From NCBI GenBank assembly GCA_028551475.1, contig CM052358.1, positions 21,974,853 to 22,038,852 of the forward strand: a DNA stretch of 64,000 nucleotides, given 5' to 3'. Made by a program: the position numbers and the translations under genes. A model generated the notes under the pieces. It was given only the letters and a program-made list of their open reading frames with translations. It ran no database searches and was not told the origin of the DNA. The stretch is from Casuarina equisetifolia (Eukaryota; Streptophyta; Magnoliopsida; Fagales; Casuarinaceae). Shown one piece after another: positions 48,294 to 58,960 of this stretch (positions are counted from its first letter, which is position 1; each line of letters begins with the position of its first letter).

Positions 48294-49885
48294 TAAGTGA
48301 AAGTGCTTTTGAATAGATTTCTTCCAACCTTTATGGTTCTTTTCCCTCAAAATATCTCATAACAAATGAATTTGTGATCCAGAATTACCCATTGCTTTAA
48401 TGTTGATAGAAGTTCTACTGAAACGTGTTATTTTGTTTTGTTTGACAGGGCATGCATTACATATCACATCTCTGCGGCTTTTTTATAGGTTGAATCCCAG
48501 GTACAAATAGGTCAAAGACTTGCAATTTTTTTCGCAACCAGGGGATGGGATGCCTTTAAACCTTGGGAGATGTATGGAACTGGGTACTACATATTTACAG
48601 GTTCAGGCCGCTGCCATTTTCTTTGTAATCAAATTCTGGCCGATGTTGAAGTTATAAATTTCTAGAAACTAAAGTGTATCTAACGGCGGAGCTCTGTATA
48701 ATGACTATAGCCTGTCCTTTCTAAATGGATGACCTTCTTGTACTCCAAGTATTTTGTAAGGGCCATCAATCTGGTAAACTGCACAACTTTAAGCAGTCAA
48801 TTCTTGTGTTACATGAAGCACAGAATCAGTTAGATATGATGAGAAATAAATGTGCAAAAGTGGTCACCACAAATTTATGCTTATTCATTGGGATGACCAG
48901 GAGACCTCTCTATTTTTATTCATTACTTTTTTACAAGAATTTATAAGAAGGTAGGAAAAACTTTTTCTTTAACCTTTTTTTTGAGAAGAATGAGACTTTA
49001 TTTTCCAAAAGCAAATATAACTTTTAAATGCTTTAGAAGGCAGCTTGAATTTGAATCCATGAAGCGTGTGCGACCACCAAATAAAACTTGAGCTAATTTA
49101 TGTCACAAACCACGAAAACCATACCAGCTCCAGGGATTTCCATTATTACTTTTTAGGGACCACATTGTGGCAATGGATTGAATCATTAAGTTGCTCCTTT
49201 AACTCATAATTCAAGTAATTTAACTCACCTTAAACACTATTTCTAAACAACAAAACCGAATTTATAATTAGATATTTAGCAAGATCTACCAACACTAGAA
49301 ATTAGGTCCTTGGATCAACTTCTCCAAAAGTGCATTGAGTGAGAAACGAATTTCCTAATAAAAACCATCAAGATGTTTCATTGCATCTGATATGATACAA
49401 GCCTTACTGCATCCCCCTTAGAGATGAATTATGTTACTTATCGCTTGTATGAAGTATCAAAATTAGGATCCTAAATTTAAGAAAGTATTCAACCATTAAA
49501 CTACTAACCTGTTGACTCTAATACTGATACAAAGATAGTGTTGTATATCAAACAATTCACCTCCTAACATCAATCTTGCTTTGTTCTTATAATCATTGTT
49601 AGGAATTGAGCTCTTGGATCAGCTTTCTCAAAAGACGCCTAATAAGGAGCAAGAGTTCAGATTAATTATAAACCAATTAGAATGTTTCACCACATCTGAT
49701 GTGAAACAAACACTACTACATCCTTGAAGGGCCAATCGGATTTCAGGGCACTGGCAAGTATAAGATGGACTGCATGCCCAACAACTGCTAATTGCAAACA
49801 GCTCCCTAAAGCCTCTGTATTAAGCAGTTAACCCAGAACAAAAGACAAGCATTTAGGGCTCCATACCAAAAAATGTTGGCAGGTT
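48294..49885. other. Intergenic DNA between convergent coiled-coil and receptor genes
   Basis: This contains the 3' UTRs of both convergent genes. A possible 3' UTR intron of the coiled-coil gene lies just after its stop (TTTAGTAAGT donor, TTTGACAG acceptor near 48448). No other gene is seen. Confidence 0.5.
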
Positions 49886-52800
49886 TCAGCCGGGATCACC
49901 AAAGGTTGAAGAACGCCTCTTCTGTTGTGGCGGACGTGATTGCAAGTTGTAACCATCATCATCATCACGATGCCTCTTAGAAAGCTGAATACCATCCATT
50001 AAATCTACTGAATTATCAATTTCTTTGTCGTGATGGACTTCCTCATGGAGCATTCCGGGACAACCTTCTGGATTCTCCTCCTGCTTCTGTATTAGATGGA
50101 CTCCGCAACTTTTAAACAACACTGAATCTGATCGAGTAGAAAACCGAACTCGCAGATTGTCCCCCCTCAGCTGTGAAGGTTCTAAAACGAAGTACTCCAG
50201 CCATACATGATCTGATCCCATTGAATTAAATAATCTTCCATCAAGTTCAATTGCAACATCCGTACTGATTATCTTAGTATCAATATAAGCAACGGGGTCA
50301 TATGGGGAAATCGCATGAATGGTTCCCATAACAGCAGAAAAGGCAATTCCTTTGATGTCCTCCAGAAACAGGTGCCCAGTAATGTTTATTTCACAGAACT
50401 TGCTATTTACAGTCTCGTTATGATGGCTGAACCAGTCTGGAATCCTGTTTCCGGGAAATATAATGCCACCAGAACAGTCCTTAAGATGTCCCTATTAAAA
50501 GAATGACATGAATTTTCAGCAATATAACTCTCAAAAAAAGATTATTTTCTCTTTAAAATCGGTTTGAAAAAAGGCTGTACATATTTTGTTTCAAAGAAAT
50601 TTCTCAAGTAGAATTTAACAATGTGGAACACTTTCTCTACCATTCTTAATATACTCTCTTATAACCAACATGGCCACAAGTTTTGTCACGGAAGTAGTAA
50701 TACACCCACTTTTGTGTACAAGGAGTATTGCCTTTTTGAACTTGTATTCTAATTCCGTGTTAAGAAAGCACATTTCATTCGCAAATCAAACTTGTAGAAA
50801 AGGGATATGTATTTCATTTTAACGAAACTACCTAAGCAAAATCTAGAAAATGTATGATACTCTCCATGTTGTTGACAGTAACCTACAGAACTAGAGACAT
50901 AAATACAAGAAAAAGAAAAGAGACATACCTCGTTCCATGAAGGGTGTACGACATGATTCCCTATATTCACAGGCATTTTGTGGCAGCCGGCCAAGTCAAT
51001 CCAATCCAGCGCTTTTAACCCACATGTATTGTATTGAAATTTTTTTGATACTTCAGGAAAGCTTTCCAATGAAACACATCCACTTGCCGTTATTTCTTCA
51101 ACATTTGGTGGAAGTTCTACAATTTCTTGAAGATTCTTGCAATCATCCAATCGAAGGCTCTTCAATCCTACAAATCTTTTGATGCATGCAGGAAGGCTGA
51201 CAATATCAGTCCCTGCTAGAAACAAGTGTTCTAAGGAGGAAAAGCAATCAAGTGTTTCAAGGAGATTGGATCTTGACAAGGGAAAGTTTTCAAGTTCCAA
51301 ATTTGTCAGTGCAGGAAGCCCAATTAAGGAACAACCATCTTTCAAAATTCTCGAGTTCATTGACAACTCAGTGAGAGTTTCTAGTGCTCCATCCCTCGCC
51401 TTTGTTGGAAACTTAACAAGTTCCGAACAACTTTCAAGAGAAAGATTCTCCAGATGCTGCAACTGAAGAATGCTATCTGGGAGATGCATAAGGTTTCTGC
51501 AACCTCTGAGATACAGTTGGCGAAGTCCAGTGAGATTTCCGATGGATGAAGGCAATTCCCTTATGGCAGCGCCGTTCAATGTAATGTCTCTTAAGTGTTC
51601 CATTTTAATCTCGATTTCTGGAAAGTACTGAAGGCTTGAGCAACCTTCGAGGAAAAGCATTTCTAGAGATCTCAACCTCAGTCTTCTTGGCAATCTAATA
51701 AGATTAGGGCATAAGCGAGCTGACAAATAGGAAAGCTTTTCAAGAAATCCGAGAGAGTCATGAATCTCAACTAAATTACTACATCCAGCAAGATTAAACT
51801 CCTCCAAATTTGGGATCCCTGAAACATCTGGAATTTTTGCTAAGAACTTACAGTTGGAAAACGTCATAATCCTCAGGTTCTGAAAATTCTGTAAAGAACA
51901 AAAGAAGTAATAAATTTGCCTTACATAAGTTTACATCATAAGTTAAAGGAAGAAGTATAGAGCAAATAATTGTACCTTAAACACCTTCTTCGGTTCCTTG
52001 AAGAGACCATTATTTATTTTACAAACAACAAGTTTCCTTCCATGAAAATTTGATGGGAAAGATTGTAAAGGGCATTCAGCCCAATCAAGCAATCTTAACT
52101 CATTTGAGAGATAGCTAGGTGCTCTGGAAAAGCATCCATTACAATTTATAAACAATCTGAGCATTTTCATCTTTGTAAAGGCTGTGGAACTTAAGTGTAT
52201 CAAGTCTGGCTCAGGTAGCTTTATCAATATGCCTTCGATTTTGTTTGTTCCCTAAAAAAACAATCCACAAAGGTATCAACAACCACTTGCTTTAGTTATA
52301 ATCTTCTTTATCTCAATTTCTGAAAAGGAAACAAACTTATACTTCACTAGTCAAGTTTAATATCCTATTTATCCTTATATTTGTTAAAAGTGTGTTTCTC
52401 TATCCATTTTCACAACCATAAAATTAGAAAATCATAAATTAATGAATCTTACCGTATTTTCTTCTAAAACATGATGAATGTCTTCATGAAACCATAATCT
52501 ACTACGTTTGCCTGGTTCTTTAGGTGATTCTTGATAAACAATGTCCTTACCTAAATCTTGCAATAGATCATGCATGACCAACTTATTAGACTCATCAATG
52601 TTTATGAGAGATTTATCCATAAGCACCTTAATACCAATAGCTGGAAAGAAACCACAAATATCTAGTATTCTATTGACATACGTTGCATCACTTCCTTTGA
52701 AGAAACATGCAATATCAAGAAAAATATTTTTTTCACTTTCCTCCAATCCTTCATAACTAATCCTTAATATTTCCAAAATACCTTTCTCAGGAATTGTTTT

Positions 52801-55210
52801 GTACTTTTCCAACATACTTTTCCAATAATGGATATCTCTGCCATATAGATTTGAGCCTAATACTACTAAAGCTAGTGGAAGTGCCCCAGCATAATGTAGT
52901 ATGTGTCTTGTGAGTTCCACAAAGTCATCATTAGGTTTATCATTTTGAAATGCATGTCGACTAAAAAGTTGAAGAGCTTTGTCATGATCCAATTCATTCA
53001 TCTTGTATCTCAAATCAACTTTATGTTTAATTAGTAAGTGTTCATCTCTTGTGGTTATGATGATTCTACTTCCTACACCAAACCAACCCAGATCTCCGCA
53101 TAATGTTTCTAGTTGGACCAACTCATCCACATCATCTAGAACCAAAAGAACCCTTCTGCAGTGAAGCCTTTCCTTAATGACATTGATTCCCCGATGAACA
53201 TTACCAACCTTCAAACAAGAGTTGCCTAGGATTTCAGAAAGAAGTGTCTCTTGCAATTGGACTTGACCACCTTCTTGTTTTGAAGTTTCTCTAATGTTTG
53301 CAAGAAAACAACTATGTTGAAATTGATAAGCAACTGAGTTATAGACTACTTTGGCAATGGTAGTCTTGCCAACTCCACCTACTCCGAAGATTCCTACAGT
53401 GCGTATGTCACTCATCCCAATTTCTAAAAGCACATTGATGTCTTGTATACGGGATTCTATTCCAATAGGATGCTTGGGAATCTTTAAATATGTACGGCTT
53501 ACAATTCTTGAAACAGCTTCAACAATTTTGTGAATAAATTTAGATTCATTCCTACTACTGCAAAAGATAACAAAAAATGAACACCAGAAACATTTAATGA
53601 TTACACTACTCACATAAAAGATGTAAAAATAAAAAAGCCTTCAGACATGATCTAACAGTCTTATTTTCTTGCATTAAATGCGATATTGAAAGACTATGAG
53701 ATAGGATATAGTCCCCCCCTCCCTAAATCTTGACCCTTTTATTGATTCATAATAAGTCCTTAAGTCCTCCCCTATCGGCTTTTCTTGTTGATACCTACCA
53801 AGATTAGTCCTTTAGATTTTACCCTAAAATGTGATTGCATTTTTTTTCATTTTTTTATTAGAATGGCTTATTTGGTTTTAGCATATTAATTATTTAGTTA
53901 ATTCTTTTATTTGTTTAGTCATCCATCAATCAATATTAATTCCAACAAACAGTATAATATAGCAAAACACCCAAATAAGAAGTAATAAATGCATACAGAG
54001 CCAAGAAAAGGTTTTGTCTTTTTTTTTTTTTTTAAAAAAACCTCCGCCTGTTGGAATTATGTTGGAACTTATGTTGTGAAGCGTAATATCATGTGACTGT
54101 ATCACTAAATCACAAAATATATTAGGTAGAGCAGTCATATTCTTTCTCTTTTCTCTTTTTACTTTTTTTATCACCATTGAAAGACACTTGTTATGAATAC
54201 ATTATCTGTACAGATGACTTCAACATTTATTTAATAATTTCACTTGTATGTTGTGAATACAAACATCCTCCTTTATAGAAACTCTTAGTTATTTGCTTCC
54301 TACTCATTAAATAAATTTCCCCTCCACTACTTAGTCTGTCAAAAAGCCTAAATAAAGTATGTATTCACACACCCATAAACTCTAATAAACATATATTATT
54401 AGAGTTTATGGGTTCTGGTTAATAAATACTAAACAATTTTTTCTCCTTAAAATCAGTTTGTAAATAGAGAATACAAAAATAAGAATTAAACTATTTAAGA
54501 TACGAATTTTAATATATGAGATCTTACGGAGATTTTTTTTTTCTAATAAAGAACAAAGAGGCATTTCAATCAAATTTGGTTCGAATTTATAAATTTTAAT
54601 TAACAAATATTGAACTATTTAATTAATGAATTAGAATATTAGATTTAAACAACGGATATATGTAATGTTTGAAGTTTGCAACATGATCAGAATGAAAGGA
54701 AGGTTGTGCTTGGAAATACCTGTTCTCCAAATGCCAGCCGGCTAAATTGGCCACTTTATTCAGGGCCTCCTTCCAGCTCCGAACAATTTCTTCCTTGAAC
54801 ATTTTTTCATGTTTAGCCAATGCATCTCCAAAACTCTTTCTTTGTTGTCGTACGTCCGACGGATCGACTCCGTAAAACACTGGAAGAACGATTAGCTGCT
54901 TTGTTTCCCTACAATGAAGGATCTCCATTAGCTCGACCAAGCACCGAGCGGATGATGCATAGTTTTCAGAGATTACAACGATTGAAATCCTTGACTCTTT
55001 AATGGCTTTCAGATCTGCCGGAGAAGCGTCCTCTCCTCTTCTAAGCTTGCGATCATCCATGTTGGTCGCGAATCCCTTCTGACACAAAGCTTGCTGAAGA
55101 CGATCGGTAAAGCTTTCACCAGAATCCTCGCCTTTGCAGCTCAAGAATACATCAGAAGGCCATCGAGGGGTAAAACAAAAGGATGACGAAGAAGCCCCTT
55201 GGACGGCCAT
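49886..55210 (-). CDS. TIR-NBS-LRR (TNL) intracellular immune receptor, complete
   Basis: Five exons on the minus strand: 54720-55210, 52453-53551, 51976-52251, 50929-51888 and 49886-50491, joining in phase to 1143 aa. TNLs sense pathogen effectors; the activated TIR domain is an NADase signalling through EDS1. TIR: residues ~17-163, with VFLSCKGED, BB-loop KLRRGED and the putative catalytic Glu93 (CLVEL). NB-ARC: P-loop GVGGVGKTT (Lys226), kinase-2 LLVLDDVD, RNBS-B GSRIIITTRDE, GALPLAL, FLDIACFF and MHD at 490-492, all intact. LRRs fill exons 3-4. Exon 5 encodes a C-JID post-LRR domain (FPGNRIPDWFSHHNE) and a basic C-terminus (KRHRDDDDG, QQKRRSS) that may be a nuclear signal. The classical intron layout (TIR | NBS | LRRs) is kept. 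ATG 55210 (MAVQGASSS) is typical of TNLs; an in-frame ATG at 55306 would add 32 residues. Odd: SCKGEDSG replaces the usual SFRGEDTR. No frame-breaking change was seen. Confidence 0.94.
53551..53562 (-). promoter_or_regulatory. Triple tandem splice acceptor at the NBS exon
   Basis: On the minus strand TGCAGTAGTAGG offers three AG acceptors in a row, giving exon starts 53557, 53554 or 53551. All keep the frame and add two, one or no Ser codons before NESKF. The 53551 site gives the usual TNL sequence ENRNESKF. Confidence 0.6.
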
Positions 55211-56197
55211 GGATGAACCAACTGCGTATGCAAGATCGATCACTACTTCAGTGATATACAAACGAATAATCTCTCCCAAATCAAAACGAAGATACAAATG
55301 ACGCATTTGCAGCGTAAAATATTATATATTAGTGCAAGTTGGTCACATTGCATTAACAAGAGAAAATTGCCGTAAATTACAGATGGGGCCACTTGTAGTT
55401 CCCGATGACTCTTGGGAAAATGAAAACATCCTTTCCGTCCAGCGTCAGAATTCTTCACGGCAACTTCGAGGACTCTCTTTTGTCATTTCATAAATAGAAA
55501 GTTTCTTCACACGGATTCATGTGGAATTTGGGATTTTATACTGTTTTTGATATTAATATTATATCAGAATCGATTTCTTAACAATTTATTTATTTTAAAC
55601 AATTTTTGAATTTAGATCATAAGGGTAAAGGAGACCCAAATTCACTTCAAAACTGGTTAATAAGATTAAGGAACACCTACATTTAACCAAACATATCGTA
55701 CCTTGATAATATAGAACCAATGTTTACATTGCAATGTAAAGAGATAAGAGTTGATTTATCTGAGGATTGTACTTTCAAGGTACTAGTATTACACTGAATT
55801 TTCCTACTTTTATTGACTATGGTCATTTCTCATTAGGACAAACCACTGACTCTAAATTTCTCACAAGAATTCCAAGAAAGAATTACATCACACGCAATAT
55901 TTGCAACATGATTATCTCTCATAAAAGCTTCTTTTGATTTATTGTGTAGGGTTATAATAAGATCTTATTTATTTATATTATAAATTATATTATCATGTTA
56001 AAAAGTATATATCTCAAAATCAGCTTATAAAAAGAAGATAATACTTATGTATATAATATTTGTTCAATAATTTAAAACATACTAACATATTTATATATAG
56101 TTTATGTGACTATAATGGTGTTTAGTATTTAGTATTTATTAATTCCTTTTTTTATTCTTTCTTATTAATAACTACGAAATTACAAATTTTACAAGTG
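55211..56197. promoter_or_regulatory. Upstream region of the TNL gene
   Basis: About 1 kb of AT-rich DNA between the receptor start and the Copia element. No coding sequence is recognised. It should contain the receptor promoter. I did not identify a convincing TATA box or W-box cluster. Confidence 0.45.
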
Positions 56198-56202
56198 ATA
56201 TC

Positions 56203-56837
56203 TATTAGCTTATTTTATAAGCTCATGTAATGTGAGCTTTATCAATGAACATAAACAATTTTTTTATGAAGGTATATTAATGTAATAAATATTGGTCCAG
56301 TTAATTAGACATATTTTGACCTTGATTGTGAATATGGTGCTAGCCAGTGTGGGCCTTAGTGCACCTTATAGAACTGTGATGTGTCAGGAGTATTTGGTTA
56401 GCACGTTTTATGTTATATCGGCTAAGTCCCCCCTCTAGCTTATAATATGTGCATTGGGATCCGTATATGGAATCAAGCTTATGGTAAGGGTATAACGGTT
56501 ATTTCATAATGATTAGTTATTTTGTTTATTTAACGAAACAGAATCACTCTTATTAATACTCTCTCATACCCGTTCGTTAAGATAGACACTCTTTCGCTAT
56601 TTTCTCTCCACTGTTAAGCGATTTTGATTATATAATTTCATTGTGGAGTTTCGGCTTCTCATCGGCTAGCACGCTTAAGCAATAAAGGGTAAGATCTTAG
56701 CCAAAATCCTACTAAAATTGCAGCCACTTGCAGGTACGCTATTCTCATTTTTGTTTTTCTATTTTTAACTCATTCTTAACTTATAACTGATGTTAGATTC
56801 TGGTTTAAGTCTCATTTGAGACAAATAAATTCTATCA
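56203..56837 (+). repeat. 5' LTR of the Copia element
   Basis: Begins TATTAGCTTATTTTATAAGC and ends AAATTCTATCA. The terminal dinucleotide is TA rather than the usual TG kept by the 3' LTR. It contains blocks identical to the 3' LTR, for example ATTGTGAATATGGTGCTAGC. Confidence 0.95.
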
Positions 56838-56853
56838 ATTGGTATTGGAGCCG
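56838..56853 (+). other. Primer binding site of the Copia element
   Basis: ATTGGTATTGGAGCCG directly follows the 5' LTR. It resembles the Copia consensus TGGTATCAGAGC, complementary to initiator methionine tRNA, with two changes in the middle. Confidence 0.8.
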
Positions 56854-58144
56854 TTTCAACATCAATTTGGGTTGAAAAATGGGTTCAAAAATGAGTTTTT
56901 TAGACTTGCATTGTTTGATTTTAGATTAAAAAAATTGAATTTTTGAAACCTATTTAGATTGGAATTTCAAGATCCGATTTAGACCAATCTGGTGGCTATT
57001 TTTCAAATCTGACACTGGATCTGTAATCCTCGAACTCTCAGGAGTTCGGCGATGTATTTTTATTCACCGTCGGTGGCATTTCTAACTGGGTTGGATTTAA
57101 CTCGAGAAGACCTAATCGGGTTTTCTGGCGAGACGACGCCAAATTAGAAATTTTTTGATTGTCGAAGGTTCGCCAGAAAACGGTGATTCCGTAGGTACCA
57201 CGTTCAGCCAGAGAACCAGTCAGATGGTGGTTGAACTGGCCATATCAGCCACATATCGGCTGAACCGGCCGATACGGCTGATACGGGTTGAAACTGACCG
57301 AAACCGGTTTAGTTTGGTTGACTTGGATCGGCAGCACCTTTGATTGGCATGTGTAGGTGCGTGTGGGCTCCATTTAGACTCAAATTTTTGCCGAAATCTT
57401 CTTGTTCTAATGAAGATTGTTGTGGTGTGATTTGTGTTGCATTTTGTTTACTGTAGATTGCAATTTTGTCAATTTTCTTTTATATTTGCACTATTTTATT
57501 GTTTTTATGCAATAAATTTATATGTGTGATGTGCAATTTTTGTTTCACACATGTGTATGGTAATTTGTTATATGTATTTTGTTTTAGCATAAGTTATACC
57601 ATATTGATATGCATGCTATTTATATTATGCACATATTTTGAATAAATAGTATTTTTTTATGCAACACTTGATTGTTATTTTTGTGTAATTGAATGACGAA
57701 TGACCCTCATCAATTTAAGATTTGAATTACATATTTTTTGTTTTAAGTCTCTGGTACAAGTGGGTTTCATGATTTAGTTAGGTTGTGACTACCATAGTGG
57801 CACAACTTGATTGAATTATGAGATTTCAATTTTGTGCTGAAGTTGGATATTTTCGATTTTAGTGTATGGTTATACTTCCACAAGAGATGACTATGTATTG
57901 GAATTTGAAGAGTAACATAGTTTGTATGTGTGAGTTTCGCTGATTTAAGTAGTTTATACACCCACAGGTGGTGGACTATGAAGATGTGGTATTGGCTTAT
58001 GACTACTACTATGTTGAGAGTGTTACAATTATGTGTCATTCATTCGGCTCACAGGTGTTTGAATGATGATGTAAGCTCTCATTTGGTTTACTCACAAGAT
58101 GCTAATTTTTTGCATCATTTTTTTCAATCACCTTTTCTATAAAT
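56854..58144 (+). other. Long untranslated leader of the Copia element
   Basis: About 1.3 kb between the primer binding site and the first gag-like codons. No retroviral domain is recognised here. The frames are short and interrupted. Confidence 0.5.
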
Positions 58145-58960
58145 AATGTTCAAGTCACTGTTGAGGTTCTTACTGGTGCGAATTACAAGAAGTGGAAGGA
58201 AGATATCTTATTTGCTGTGGAAGTAGTAGAGATTGGAAGTGCTATCAAAATGGATAAGCCTGCTGATTTGACTCTAGTGAGTACTGAGGAGCAAAAGCTT
58301 CATTATATGAAATGGGAAAGATGTAATAGGTTTTGTCTTCTAACTATGAGGAGGACCATCCAAGATCACCTTAAGTGTGATTTTCCTAAGGAATACATAG
58401 CTAAAGAGTTTTTTGAGGCAGTTTTACAGCGCAATAGAGTGTCTTCTCATGCTGAGATAAGTTCACTGATGCAAGCTCTTTTTTGTATGAGGTATAATGA
58501 AACTGAGAACATCAGGGATTATATTATGAGGATGGTATAATATCAGATGAGGCTTAAGGCTTTGGGTATGGTGTTTTCAGAGTAGAGTATTGTGCATCGA
58601 GCTTTAATTAGCTTTTCTGTTGATTATACCATTATCAAGACATCCTATAATAACAGTTTGCAGGATTGGACTATTGATGATCTGATTGAGAAGCTTATAG
58701 TTGAAGATAATAAGTTAAAGACTAAAAAGTCTCATTTAGCTTTGTTTTCTCATGCTTCTAGTTTTGGTAAAGGAAAGAGGCTTTTGAATCAGCCTCAAAG
58801 AGAGCCAAAAGTTACTTAGCATAGTAATGAAGAACCAGGGTCTTCTAGCAACAGATTGGCAGTGAACATGAAAAATATTTAGTGTTTATTCTGTAAGAAA
58901 ATGGGACATATGAGGAAAGACTACTGCAGGTTTAAGAAATAGTTAGCTAAGTGTCAGAGT
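58145..58960 (+). pseudogene. Degenerate Copia gag with zinc knuckle
   Basis: The gag-like frame starts around GANYKKWKEDILFAV, continues through SSLMQALFCMRYNETENIRD, and reaches a CCHC zinc knuckle (CLFCKKMGHMRKDYC, 58880-58930). In-frame stops lie at about 58538, 58583, 58817, 58879 and 58939. The knuckle has five residues between His and the last Cys instead of four. Gag would coat the element RNA in virus-like particles; this copy cannot make it whole. Confidence 0.85.
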
